Source: Symbiodinium natans (Eukaryota; Sar; Dinophyceae; Suessiales; Symbiodiniaceae). From it: DNA of 64,000 nucleotides. The position numbers were made by a program, and so were the translations under genes. The stretch lies in assembly GCA_905221605.1 (NCBI GenBank), contig CAJNDS010002309.1, positions 124,001-188,000 of the forward strand, given 5' to 3'. The notes under the pieces were generated by a model that made no database searches, was not told the DNA's origin, and saw nothing but the letters and a program-made list of their open reading frames with translations. Positions 51,901 to 56,431 of the stretch are shown piece by piece; position 1 is the stretch's first letter, and every line of letters starts with the position of its first letter.

Positions 51901-52574
51901 CTGCCGGACCCGGGTCCGAACCTTCCGCCAAGGCGCGCGGTTGCTCTTAAATGTGCAGGCCTCCAACGCTATGTTTGGCGATGTGGCGCATGTGGCAAGA
52001 GAGCATGGCATTCTGGACAAAGAAAAGGCATGCGTAATCCCTGCTGTGCCCCTTCCCGAGTCCGGCGTGCCTGTCTCGTGTGGGGAAGGTGATGGTGCTC
52101 CACACCCTCGATCTGTCGCGACTACGTCTCGCGTCCGCTGAGGTGTGTTTGGGGCAGAGGACCATCCCCTCTGCGCACCGCCAATAAAACATGTCCTGCT
52201 GCTCCCGTTGCCCCACTACCCACCATCTGTCCGTGTGGGGCCGACATGTGTCCCTCTCTGACGATTTGTGGGTGCTGGGTCAGGATCTGCAGAGGAGGCT
52301 CCCCTGCCTCCACCCACTGCCCGGTCCGCGCCTGCTGACTGGCAACACCACCACCACCACCACCCTAAACCCCTAAACCCTAAACCCCAACCCCTAAACC
52401 CTAAGCCGCGAACCCTGAACCCTAAACCCTAAACCCTAAACCCCAAAAGCCGCGAACCCTGAACCCTAAACCCCGACCAGTCAGTTTTAAACCCTGGACC
52501 CGAAGACTGTCCACTTCGACCATGATGAAGCAGAGGTTGATGATGATAATCAAGCCCATGACCGTCTCGAAGAC
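25080..52574 (-). CDS. Voltage-gated cation channel gene with EF-hands (multi-exon, telomere-repeat introns)
   Basis: About 25 short exons on the minus strand, in strict order from 52574, encode one six-segment voltage-gated cation channel: S1, S1-S2 loop, S2, S3, arginine-rich S4, S4-S5 linker, S5, cysteine pre-pore segment, pore loop AGDSWG, S6, charged post-S6 helix, two EF-hands and a coiled-coil tail. Such single-domain channels with C-terminal EF-hands are common in dinoflagellates and sit in a membrane, passing Ca2+ and/or Na+ under control of voltage and Ca2+ (family knowledge). Junction phases agree at many splices. Introns are 0.2-2.4 kb and consist mainly of telomere-type arrays, foldback elements and homopolymer runs. 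The aspartate in the filter suggests Ca2+ permeability (inference). N-terminal exons before S1 and the exact stop are not settled. Confidence 0.9.
25395..25470 (-). mobile_element. Family B foldback element, partial, inverted
   Basis: GTAGACTTACTAAGTCAACA and GAGCTTCAAGTAA are the family B left end read on the opposite strand, with GTAAGGTGGGTTATGG from its centre. Confidence 0.7.
26027..26063 (-). CDS. Channel C-terminal tail exon (coiled coil)
   Basis: After CCCTGTCAG the frame reads LLLMELRKKYTK. It resembles IMELRKMV of the 27721-27797 exon. Placement in the channel is by order and composition. Confidence 0.5.
26466..26555. mobile_element. Repeat element, family I
   Basis: CTTGGAACCCTAGCAAAAA, GAAATTAAGGTACCCAA and TTTTAAGTATCCCTAA recur in the same order at 62575-62660. 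Confidence 0.7.
26878..27032. repeat. CCCTAAA array, about 22 units
   Basis: Near-perfect array that lies in the channel intron directly after (minus strand) the 27034-27117 exon, whose donor GTAGGG opens it. Confidence 0.98.
27034..27117 (-). CDS. Channel C-terminal coiled-coil exon
   Basis: The frame reads MLWEQRKMLWEQRKMMEAMR then SFGCQELA, with a perfect internal duplication (LWEQRKM twice). Acceptor CGCCCTCAG|G, donor GTAGGG into a telomere array. Acceptable as the coiled-coil tail after the EF-hand region. Confidence 0.65.
27491..27590. mobile_element. Foldback element, family B
   Basis: Inverted ends CTGGAAGCTCTTTTGACTTG and AGTCAAAAGGTCTTCCAAG. Full copy, about 100 bp. Confidence 0.85.
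27721..27797 (-). CDS. Channel exon after the EF-hands (MELRKMVRSEVVDILHK)
   Basis: The frame reads YSIMELRKMVRSEVVDILHK then NSQTP after TATACCCAG|G. It corresponds to the conserved helix that follows the EF-hands in dinoflagellate channels (of the type HYVxEIRxxV). The previous exon ends HALVKPL. Confidence 0.75.
28180..28345. repeat. CCCCTAAA 8-mer variant block
   Basis: Mostly CCCCTAAAC units, giving an open Asn-Pro-Pro-Lys frame on the plus strand that is a repeat artefact. Confidence 0.9.
28380..28449 (-). CDS. Channel exon after EF-hand 2 (FCQHLGSFFERDPN)
   Basis: The frame reads FCQHLGSFFERDPNVMHALV then KPL. It completes the exiting helix of EF-hand 2: the split codon GA|G joins SYLE to FCQHL. 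Acceptor CCTCAG|G. Confidence 0.8.
28739..28767. repeat. Poly-G run, about 28 nt
   Basis: An uninterrupted G-run within a channel intron. Confidence 0.9.
29127..29235. mobile_element. Foldback-like element, family E
   Basis: GGGTAGCTACATGGAAAGAG at left, CCAAGGGCTCATATTAAGGG centre and CCATATACCTACCC at right (GGGTAG/CTACCC ends inverted). Confidence 0.65.
29680..29896 (+). CDS. Coding-like segment inside a channel intron, unidentified
   Basis: A plus frame reads AADTHDRVREWALKNQG, then after about 20 codons PARIEEFPASRK, and ends at a consensus donor GTAGGT; another plus frame and a minus frame are also open. It lies in the intron between EF-hand 2 and the FCQHL exon. It could be a captured gene fragment or chance openness in GC-rich DNA. 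No family recognised. Confidence 0.3.
30086..30127 (-). CDS. Channel exon: EF-hand 2 loop
   Basis: Fourteen codons, VLDADSSGEVSYLE: a canonical EF-hand loop with D1, D3, S5, G6, I/V8, S9 and E12. Acceptor GCCCTGCAG, donor GA|GTCCCGC. The preceding exon ends DDITSIFE, the standard incoming helix, and the next begins FCQHL. Confidence 0.9.
30184..30256. repeat. 36-bp tandem duplication
   Basis: ACGGATCCTTTAAGAGAATA followed by TAGGTTACC occurs twice, at 30186 and 30222. Confidence 0.95.
31080..31131 (-). CDS. Channel exon: helix entering EF-hand 2
   Basis: The frame reads LMQLMDIQRDDITSIFE, with GCTTAG|G acceptor and GAG|GTGCGACC donor. Phase 0 into VLDADSSG. Matches the linker between EF-hands in this family (MDIxRDDLxxIF). 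Confidence 0.85.
31694..31759 (-). CDS. Channel exon: linker between EF-hands
   Basis: The frame reads EMLAGYDDDVGEFRKRWGAI then ER. The acceptor ATGGAG joins it to ...ALSLE of EF-hand 1, restoring E12 of that loop. The donor is the first telomere unit itself (AGG|GTTTAGGG). Confidence 0.85.
31773..31860. repeat. TTTAGGG array, about 12 units
   Basis: Near-perfect array in the intron upstream (minus strand) of the 31694-31759 exon. Confidence 0.97.
32005..32112. mobile_element. Foldback element, family D, near-identical to the 1344 copy
   Basis: CCTAAGGGTCCATGTACCTT and AAGGTACATGGACCCTTAGG ends. The centre (GGCCTTAAAGTCCCTAAATA to AGGCCCAAGTATTCC) is the same as at 1344-1454 apart from a few bases. 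It sits directly at the end of a CCCTAAA array. Confidence 0.9.
32543..32623 (-). CDS. Channel exon: EF-hand 1
   Basis: Twenty-seven codons, DRAKNMFDLAILCASM then DADGSGALSLE: EF-hand loop D1, D3, S5, G6, L8, S9; the twelfth residue is E once spliced to the next exon (GAG|GAG). Acceptor TAAGCCAG; the donor is GA-type (GAG|GATGGCG). A foldback element with CCCAAAGGCTCC/GGAGCCTTTGGG ends lies just upstream (32632-32722). Confidence 0.9.
32632..32722. mobile_element. Foldback element (CCCAAAGGCTCC ends)
   Basis: ACCCAAAGGCTCCTGTGCAG and ACATCGGAGCCTTTGGGT are inverted, with inner CCTTTTTGGGGTAG and CTAACCCAAAAAGG. About 90 bp, single copy in the window. Confidence 0.75.
33116..33175 (-). CDS. 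Channel exon: basic helix after S6
   Basis: The frame ERKLKKKEQAAAPPTQSI follows GGCTCTCCTTGCCAG. Its lysine-rich helix fits the post-S6 region before EF-hand 1, after ...RANDQDH. Confidence 0.75.
33916..33964 (-). CDS. Channel exon: end of S6 (VIVERASEARANDQ)
   Basis: The frame VIVERASEARANDQDH continues NLILA of the 16-nt exon. The family motif is NLILAVIVxxAxEAR. Acceptor CCTGAG|G. Confidence 0.85.
34322..34437. mobile_element. Foldback element, family B
   Basis: CCTGGAACCTCTCTTGACTT and CTAAGTCGAAGGGGCTTCC inverted ends. Confidence 0.8.
34607..34651. repeat. T-run joined to G-run
   Basis: About 22 T directly followed by G-runs (12 + 7), the inverse of the C14/A21 composite. Confidence 0.9.
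34861..34876 (-). CDS. Channel 16-nt microexon (NLILA, inner S6)
   Basis: After CTGCCAAGCCGAG the bases G AAC CTG ATT CTA GCT encode NLILA, then a GC donor (GCT|GCCGCTCC). This supplies precisely the residues needed between ...VSLGVMTL and VIVERASEAR. The upstream junction is uncertain by 1-3 nt. Confidence 0.65.
35611..35680 (-). CDS. Channel exon: S6
   Basis: The frame EAPAAAIMLFMIMMTVSLGV then MTL is a hydrophobic helix placed just after the pore loop. Acceptor TCTGCCCAG|G. Corresponds to AIxxFxxxxxxxLGVxNL of dinoflagellate channels. Confidence 0.85.
35858..35905 (-). CDS. Channel exon: pore loop and selectivity filter
   Basis: Sixteen codons, IVAGDSWGLISIPLIK. GDSW is the filter: an aspartate followed after one residue by tryptophan, as in CatSper-type xDxW filters. 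Acceptor CCCTTTTCCAGCAG; donor AAG|GCCGC (GC). The next exon starts EAPAAAI. Confidence 0.9.
36262..36300 (-). CDS. Channel exon: pre-pore cysteine segment
   Basis: The frame DPCDRCVESFQSV carries a CxxC followed by F-x-S-V, typical of the turret before the pore helix in dinoflagellate channels. The short pore helix between it and IVAGDSW was not located and may be another microexon (FLACEETRGWQFRF at 36120-36185 is a weak candidate). Confidence 0.65.
36395..36525. mobile_element. Foldback element, family H, with expanded poly-A
   Basis: GAAGTAGGGTTTTTATGTT and AATATAAACCCTGTTCC ends, two TACATTCACCAA-type motifs, and about 25 A in the centre. Confidence 0.7.
37902..38017. mobile_element. 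Foldback element, family B
   Basis: TGCTTGGAAGCTCTTTTGAA and GCGTCAGAAGGGCTTCAAAG inverted ends. Confidence 0.8.
39051..39088 (-). CDS. Channel exon: second half of S5
   Basis: The frame VIWAVISVEVLHP after ACACGTTGCAG. It continues SLMLSFVLA of the previous exon, giving the family motif AxIWAxxxVEVxHP. Possible GC donor (ATCC|GCCTCTTG). Confidence 0.85.
39585..39860. mobile_element. Family G element whose right end is duplicated around a telomere array
   Basis: The element runs from GCAAGAGTAACCTAG to GTCCTACTCTGGGTCTA (about 39740). After CCAAAAC and CCCTAAA units (39742-39827) a second copy of the end (GGGAGTAAGGTCCTACCCTG then GGTCCTAG) follows. Confidence 0.75.
40276..40317 (-). CDS. 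Channel exon: first half of S5
   Basis: Fourteen codons, AIFFGSLMLSFVLA, after CTTGCACATTGCAG. Joined between SGLYSSIK and VIWAVISVEV. The donor side (GCG|AGCTG) is non-canonical, so the edge may be off by a few bases. Confidence 0.85.
40497..40608. mobile_element. Foldback element, family D
   Basis: CCTAAGGGTCCATGTAACC and GGGTACATGGACCCTTTGG ends; ACTTGGGCCTTGAAG and CTTTAAGGCCCAAGTATAT inside. Confidence 0.85.
40678..40855. repeat. TTTAGGG array with a TTAGGGG variant block
   Basis: About 24 units; five consecutive GGGGTTA units at 40770-40805 interrupt the canonical repeat. Confidence 0.96.
40905..41060 (-). CDS. Coding-like segment inside a channel intron, unidentified
   Basis: The minus frame reads CCRQDVGFLMPSKKAGALKI, then EKSATLHKIVRRVEAGRGFS and VHEPQG before a stop. 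Continuous for about 45 codons with protein-like composition. It lies in the intron between the S4-S5 linker and S5 exons and is not part of the channel. Possibly a remnant of a mobile element or retrocopy. Confidence 0.4.
41436..41555. mobile_element. Foldback-like element, family G
   Basis: CTAGACCCAAGACTAGAAC, GGGGGCACCGCTCTTGGTTT and AAGAGAATAAGGGCC match the family order. Confidence 0.6.
42107..42166 (-). CDS. Channel exon: S4-S5 linker
   Basis: Exactly 20 codons, VFISVPELYLLISGLYSSIK, between CGAATTCAG and GTGCCAAG. Follows RVLRAAR (S4) and precedes AIFFGSLML (S5). Confidence 0.9.
42900..43165. repeat. GA-rich polypurine tract
   Basis: About 250 nt almost entirely of A and G (GAGAGA, GGGAGAGAGAA units) on the plus strand, in the intron after the S4 exon. 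Capable of triplex-type structures. Confidence 0.95.
43248..43294 (-). CDS. Channel exon: S4 voltage sensor
   Basis: The frame LLRLSRLVRVLRAAR has arginines at every third position (R-x-x-R-x-x-R-x-x-R), the voltage-sensor signature. GC donor (AGG|GCACCG) joins R to VFISVPELY. Confidence 0.9.
43564..43622 (-). CDS. Channel exon: S3-S4 loop
   Basis: The frame TLPLNFVNLGGSAQQQPR lies between the S3 and S4 exons. Acceptor CCCGAGGAG. Loop sequence is variable in the family, so assignment is by order. Confidence 0.7.
43690..43765. repeat. TTAAGGG variant block
   Basis: Nine or ten consecutive TTAAGGG units flanked by canonical TTTAGGG. The inverted equivalent (CCCTTAA) lies at 33050-33080. Confidence 0.95.
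44180..44227 (-). CDS. Channel exon: S3
   Basis: The frame NMIDLITVLLGIVPLS after CTTTCGGCCAAG|G. W-N-x-x-D is completed across the splice (TG|G AAC). D in NMID is the conserved S3 aspartate. Confidence 0.9.
44510..44650. repeat. CCCTAAA array, about 20 units
   Basis: Near-perfect array in the intron between the S2 and S3 exons. Confidence 0.98.
44843..45133 (-). CDS. Coding-like segment inside a channel intron, unidentified
   Basis: A 96-codon minus ORF includes LTSCDVCGQFACEAKKSW, CAILDVIFSRRPDVPVYSEN and GLRAQPPAGSSCL. It lies in the intron between the S2 and S3 exons, without telomere units inside. Could be a captured gene fragment; no family recognised. Confidence 0.35.
   Translation of the reverse strand: MTRLRASCVSKQVPMWLVWTELTSCDVCGQFACEAKKSWCAILDVIFSRRPDVPVYSENGLRAQPPAGSSCLQRDSMISLRAATTCFRRSRGFRGV
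46016..46083 (-). CDS. Channel exon: second half of S2
   Basis: The frame VIYSMECMIRFYVERSQFFC then NTW matches the family's IYTxExxxRFYVxRxxxFxxxxW. E is the conserved S2 acidic residue. Acceptor GTCAAG|G; GC donor (TTG|GCAGC or TTGG). Confidence 0.9.
47405..47510 (-). mobile_element. Foldback-like element, family F, inverted
   Basis: GGGGCCATAAGGGAATACTA and TTTCTCCGACCCCTAC are family F motifs on the minus strand. Confidence 0.7.
47613..47945 (-). pseudogene. Possible retroelement (reverse transcriptase-like) fragment
   Basis: The minus frame reads AFGTLAMGDSLAVELAQQAH, then GHLLQSGSPFSEEQEDREVQ and a lysine/glutamate-rich stretch. MGDxxAVExAQxAH resembles a segment I associate with reverse transcriptase-like ORFs that recur in dinoflagellate genomes. 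It sits in the intron between the two S2 exons. The identification is from memory of a motif and is weak. Confidence 0.4.
48255..48359. mobile_element. Foldback element, family C
   Basis: AGCTTTGGAGTAGACCCTG and TATAGTACTCCAAG inverted ends; inner AAGTATATACTTTTTTAGG. Confidence 0.85.
48388..48489. mobile_element. Foldback-like element, family G
   Basis: ACCAGGAGGAACCTAGG, CTATTTTTGGATTTAAGGGG and AAGAAAATAAGGGCC. Confidence 0.65.
48564..48629 (-). CDS. Channel exon: first half of S2
   Basis: The frame YNECPSKSSSIVYLRVVNIM then LL. GTGACC donor; joined to VIYSMECMIRF. IVxLRVVNxxLLVIY is the S2 pattern of the family. Confidence 0.85.
49438..49549. mobile_element. Foldback element, family A
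   Basis: TGGTAGCCAGCAACC and CACTGGGCTACCAAG ends, inner GGGCACCCTGTTTGGGTTTG. Confidence 0.85.
50176..50204 (-). CDS. Channel exon: S1-S2 loop
   Basis: The frame SDAQCHTTY bridges ...FIMVEVD (S1) and NECPSKSS (S2). GGACAG is present at both ends of the upstream intron and TACAA at both ends of the downstream one. Assignment by order and the cysteine. Confidence 0.6.
50418..50537. mobile_element. Foldback element, family B
   Basis: ACGTAGAAGATCTTTTGATT and AGTCACAAGGGCTTCCAAG inverted ends, centre CCCTAGAAACCCTAATTACT. Confidence 0.85.
50627..51019 (-). CDS. Coding-like 130-codon segment inside a channel intron, unidentified
   Basis: A continuous minus ORF from ATG reads WLAPRLRALKLVRSSGSIFD, then RYYSMCSLQLLGFYHSYVFT and CNMFITSNVGMLFGALSG. 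Moderately hydrophobic. It has no telomere units inside and is the longest open frame in the window outside repeats. It lies in the intron between the S1 and S1-S2 loop exons, so it is an inserted gene fragment or a nested gene. No family recognised. Confidence 0.45.
   Translation of the reverse strand: MCFIQGFYQVVRDLDAWLAPRLRALKLVRSSGSIFDVVRSRYYSMCSLQLLGFYHSYVFTSKLALSKINDVVAGIRGVCNMFITSNVGMLFGALSGVSTAVSRIFESFNAHGASIEVSNAQGVQGQRLEG
51695..52313 (-). pseudogene. Broken coding-like region inside a channel intron
   Basis: Overlapping minus frames are each open for 60-90 codons: WRKVRTRVRQAWREVYEALA, ELATPSFSHPEFKSLQGRIE, and MFYWRCAEGMVLCPKHTSAD. Composition is protein-like but the frame must change several times, suggesting a decayed gene or element. 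Immediately downstream of the S1 exon. Confidence 0.4.
52507..52574 (-). CDS. Channel exon: S1
   Basis: The frame FETVMGLIIIINLCFIMVE then VD. The Asn in the helix and Glu-x-Asp at its end match S1 of dinoflagellate channels. The acceptor CCTTAAACCAG lies next to telomere-like units. Confidence 0.9.
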
Positions 52575-52802
52575 CTGGTTTAAGGTTTCGGGCTGAGGGT
52601 TTAAGGCTGAGGGTTCAGGGTTTTGGGCTTGGAGTTTAGATGGTTTAGGGTTTCGGTTTTAGTGTCGAGCGAGGTTAGTTGACAAGGGCCTTGTCGCGTG
52701 GAGCCCTCAGTTAGGGAGCCCTTTGTATGCTCCTTATCAAGCCCATACTTCAGGAACCCTCAACCCTAAACCCAAAAGCCTAGACCCAAAACCCTAAACC
52801 CT

Positions 52803-52908
52803 AAACCGGTCGGGAAAATACTATTCGCATTCACTTGTGGTCCCGATATGATGATACTATGAGAACCCCACAAACCCTCTTCTGATTATCAAGGCCGCTA
52901 TATGAAGC
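52803..52908. mobile_element. Foldback-like element, family F
   Basis: GGTCGGGAAAATACTATTCG, GAGAACCCCACAAACCCTCT and TCTGATTATCAAGGCCGCTA. Confidence 0.7.
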
Positions 52909-53512
52909 CCTACTTAGGGTTTTGGGCCTACAGGTGGGGTGGTTGCTTTGTATTTAGGGTTTAGGGGTTTCGGGTCCCTAACTGGGCTGAATCATCCTCA
53001 CTTTGGAACTTATCCTCTTCCTGACCTTTCAATCAGTCAGTTTTCCACCCGATCCATAATGGTTTGCCGTACGTGTGAATTTTGGAACCAAACCCTCTTC
53101 GACGTTAAGTCTATTAGTTCGGAACAGGGACGGGAACTACTTCAAAACTAACATTCCTGAGATCCTCTGCTGTAGTGCTTTACCGTTGGACGAACTTAAA
53201 AACCCAACGACGCTCAGCCCAAACCCGAATCCACTGAATCCTTGACCTTTCCACTTTAAACCCTGTGAGACCCCTCACCTAACCCAACTCACCCTAAAGC
53301 CTAGAACCCCCATAGACTTATAACCCTAAATCCCAGAACCCGAAAACCTGAAATCCTGAACCCCTACTTCTAACAGCCCGGCCACCCTGTGAGCCTCTGA
53401 GCCCTGATTCCCCCCCCCCTTGCCTCCCCCCTACCCCCGCAAAGCCTAGAGCCCAGAAGCCGAAAACCTCAATCCTAAATCCCTAATGCTTAAACCCTGC
53501 AACCCTCTGAGC

Positions 53513-53612
53513 TAAACCCTAAACCCTAAACCCTAAACCCTAAACCCTAAACCCTAAACCCTAAACCCTAAACCCTAAACCCTAAACCCTAAACCCTAAA
53601 CCCTAAACCCCC
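53513..53612. repeat. CCCTAAA array, about 13 units, running into a C-run of about 35
   Basis: Near-perfect CCCTAAA followed at 53606-53644 by C-runs, the longest homopolymer in the window. Confidence 0.96.
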
Positions 53613-53645
<33 letters not shown>

Positions 53646-53837
53646 CCACGCCCGAAGCCGAAGGATGCATCCGGAGCCTTCTTCCCTCAGACCCAGCCCT
53701 GGTTACATGGCCCATGAATATGGCCACAACAGATTTGTAAAGAGGGTTTAGGGTTTAGGGTTTAGGGTTTAGGGTTTTGGGTTTAGGGTTCCTGAAGTCT
53801 AAAGGGTTTGGGGTTTAGCCCGCTATCTTTGAAACCC

Positions 53838-53874
53838 TTCGCCAAGGGGCTTGTGAGAACACGAACTTTGCCAC
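53838..53874 (-). CDS. Exon-like island upstream of S1
   Basis: After CACACCGTGCAG the minus frame reads VAKFVFSQAPWR. Could be an N-terminal exon of the channel. Confidence 0.4.
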
Positions 53875-54261
53875 CTGCACGGTGTGCGCGTGGCAAGGTT
53901 TAGGGGTTTAGGGTTTAGGGTCTAGGGTCGAGGGTGTTAGGGTTTCAGGCTACAACCCCAAGCCCCTAAACCCTCAACCCCTATAAACCCTTAACACCTA
54001 TGAACCCTGAACCCCCTCAAACCCTAAACCCCTTAAACCCTAAGCCCCTCAAACCTTGCACCCCTCAAACCGAAAATGGGGCATACCAGGTTTGAGGGGG
54101 TTTGAGGTTCAGCTACAAACTGCCAACTGCACGCATCCTAGCTACACCCCGGGATCTACGCGAAACATCCCAAATCCCGAACGCCAAAATCCCGACGAAC
54201 TTGCAACTAGAGGGGTTTAGGGTTTAGGGTTACTTGGGGGGGACTACGGCCTTTCCCTATC

Positions 54262-54369
54262 CCTGGGCCGACCTGTATGCGCCTCCGCGACCAAATCTCC
54301 TGTGGGAGCGATGAGGGTTGAGGCTGTGGGGCTGTTTTCTTGGCATTTTCAGAGGCCCTCTGTTCTCCT
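54262..54369 (-). CDS. Exon-like island, disordered composition
   Basis: After CACATCACGCCCAG one minus frame reads RGEQRASENAKKTAPQPQPS then SLPQEIWSRRRIQ; another is open too. Suits a disordered N-terminal region; assignment to the channel is not shown. Confidence 0.4.
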
Positions 54370-55262
54370 CTGGGCGTGATGTGTGTTGTGGCTTGTTCAA
54401 AGGGCTCATGGGTCTATAGGGTGCACAGGGTTTGCATGGTGTATGGGGTTTAATCACAGGATTGAGAGAGGGCTATAGGGTGTATAGCCCTAAACACTAA
54501 ACCCTAAACCCTGAACCCCTGAACCCTACTTCTAGGGTGTAGGGGGTTTAGTTATAGGGTTTAGGGTTTATCATGAAGCCGCAGCTCGGAACACAAAGAA
54601 TCGGTGCACCTTTTCTGTGAGCCCTTCGTGTGATTGAAGGAGCCATCCTCAAATTGTAGAGTTTAGGGTTTAGGGTATAGGGTTGGCTTGTGTATTTCAC
54701 ATACAAGGAATATTCCTGACAAAAGATGGCTCGACCCAAAACCCACACACACAGAGACACACCCACTCGCCCTTGACCTTACAAAGCCTCCCCCCCCCTC
54801 CCCCAATACCTTCGCGTGTTTGCTTTGGCTGGTCGAGCACACCAACAATAGGATCTTCGACGTAAGGGATACAGCCGAAACCCTGAACCTCAAATTTAGC
54901 CCTACATCCAAACCCTCAATCCCCAAACCCCCCTGATATCCTACATCTATAGCTTCAGGGCCTCCCAAACAATTCCCGGTTGCTTGGTAACTGGGAACAC
55001 TGCAGCCCAAACCCTAAACCTTTGGATTTAGAGTTTAGGGTTCAAGTTAAACCCCAACCCCCAGAGCCTCAACCCTGTCTGAACCCGAAACCCGAAACCC
55101 TAAGCCCTAAGCCCTGAGCCTCAAGACCTAAGACCTAAGACCCTAAGCCCAAAGCCTTCAGCCCCAAACCCTAAACCCTCAACTCGAAACCCTCTAACCC
55201 TAAACCCTAAACCTAAACCCTAAAACCTAAACGCCAAACCCTGAACCCCGAAGCCCGAAGAC

Positions 55263-55315
55263 ACAGGCACGGCCTTTCCATCTTCGTTGAGCCACGGCTT
55301 TCGGCCACCTTGTGC
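55263..55315 (-). CDS. Exon, unidentified
   Basis: After CCTGCTGCGCCAG the minus frame reads AQGGRKPWLNEDGKAVPV. No family recognised. Confidence 0.5.
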
Positions 55316-55514
55316 CTGGCGCAGCAGGGTTCAGGCTCGTGGGGTTTAGGGTTTAGGGTTTAGGGTTTAGGGTTTAGGGTTTAGGGTTTAGGGTTTAGGG
55401 TTTAGGGTGTAGGGTTTAGGGTGTAGGGTTTAGGGTGTAGGCTTTAGGGTTCGAAAAGGCTTCGAGGGTTTCTGGGTTCAAGGTCTAAGGTCTTGACCTC
55501 AGAGTTGAACAGGT

Positions 55515-55630
55515 TCAGGGTTCAGGGTTCAGGGTTCAGGGTTCAGGGTTCAGGGTTCAGGGTTCAGGGTTCAGGGTTCAGGGTTCAGGGTTTAGGGTTT
55601 AGGGTTTAGGGTTTAGGGTTCAGGGTTTAG
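55515..55630. repeat. TTCAGGG variant block then TTTAGGG
   Basis: About ten consecutive TTCAGGG units followed by canonical units. Confidence 0.95.
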
Positions 55631-55642
55631 GGTTTAGGAACG

Positions 55643-55695
55643 ACGAACACCCCAGGAAAGGTGAGCTTGCGGTTCTCTGCCGTGACTGAAACGAT
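55643..55695 (-). CDS. Exon, unidentified
   Basis: After CCCTTAGCTAAG the minus frame reads IVSVTAENRKLTFPGVFV. Confidence 0.5.
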
Positions 55696-55974
55696 CTTAG
55701 CTAAGGGAAGTACAACCTAAAAGAGAGACGACTTCTAAACCCACGTTCGAGCGCCTATAACCCTACTCATGACTTGGGAGCCCAGCCCTAAACCCTAAAC
55801 CCTAAACCCTAAACCCTAAACCCTAAACTTGGGGGCCCCGGACTTGTGTGCAGTATACTTGGGCCCAATACCTGCTATCGAGGAACCCTTTAGTGCCGAG
55901 GTATGCATAATCCGCAGGGGCCCGTGTTCCCAGTTTAGGGTTTAGGGTTTAGGGTTTAGGGTTCAGGGTTTGCT

Positions 55975-56088
55975 AGACCCAGGAGTAACCTAGGAATCAA
56001 CAGGGTACCCTTTTTGGTGCTAAGGGGATTCTAACGGAAGCCCAACCCAATAGAACAGGAAATAAGGGCCCACTGCGGGTCCTAGTTT
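55975..56088. mobile_element. Foldback element, family G
   Basis: Full copy: GACCCAGGAGTAACCTAGGA and GCCCACTGCGGGTCCTAG ends, inner GGGTACCCTTTTTGGTGC. Confidence 0.75.
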
Positions 56089-56121
56089 GGTATATGCTTT
56101 GCCCCCTAAACCCTAAGCCCT

Positions 56122-56247
56122 CGCGGCTCAAGAAGCCCTTGTTGGAGCGCTTTGCCTGATATCGGACGCTTTCCTCGATCTTTGTCAGGGTCCGGTCCAA
56201 GTGATCGTTGCCTCTTTGCACAAATAACTCCAGGGTTTCCTGGGGCA
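56122..56247 (-). CDS. Exon, helical, unidentified
   Basis: The minus frame reads QETLELFVQRGNDHLDRTLT then KIEESVRYQAKRSNKGFLSR. About 41 codons, amphipathic. Upstream it runs into AT-rich sequence. Confidence 0.55.
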
Positions 56248-56383
56248 TAACATAACATTTTATATTCTAAACTGTATTCTATTCTATTGCAGTACATCTT
56301 ATGTAGGCCAAATCGGGCTGAAAAGGACACGACTGAGAAGCTTTACAGGAACTACAGGGGCTCAGGGTTTCAGTTTCGGGTTT

Positions 56384-56431
56384 GGGGCACGGCTTCTCTC
56401 CACCCTCTTCAGCGAGCTGCCTTCCCGGGAT
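56384..56431 (-). CDS. Exon, unidentified
   Basis: After AAAGCATCCTAG the minus frame reads IPGRQLAEEGGEKPCP. Confidence 0.45.
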
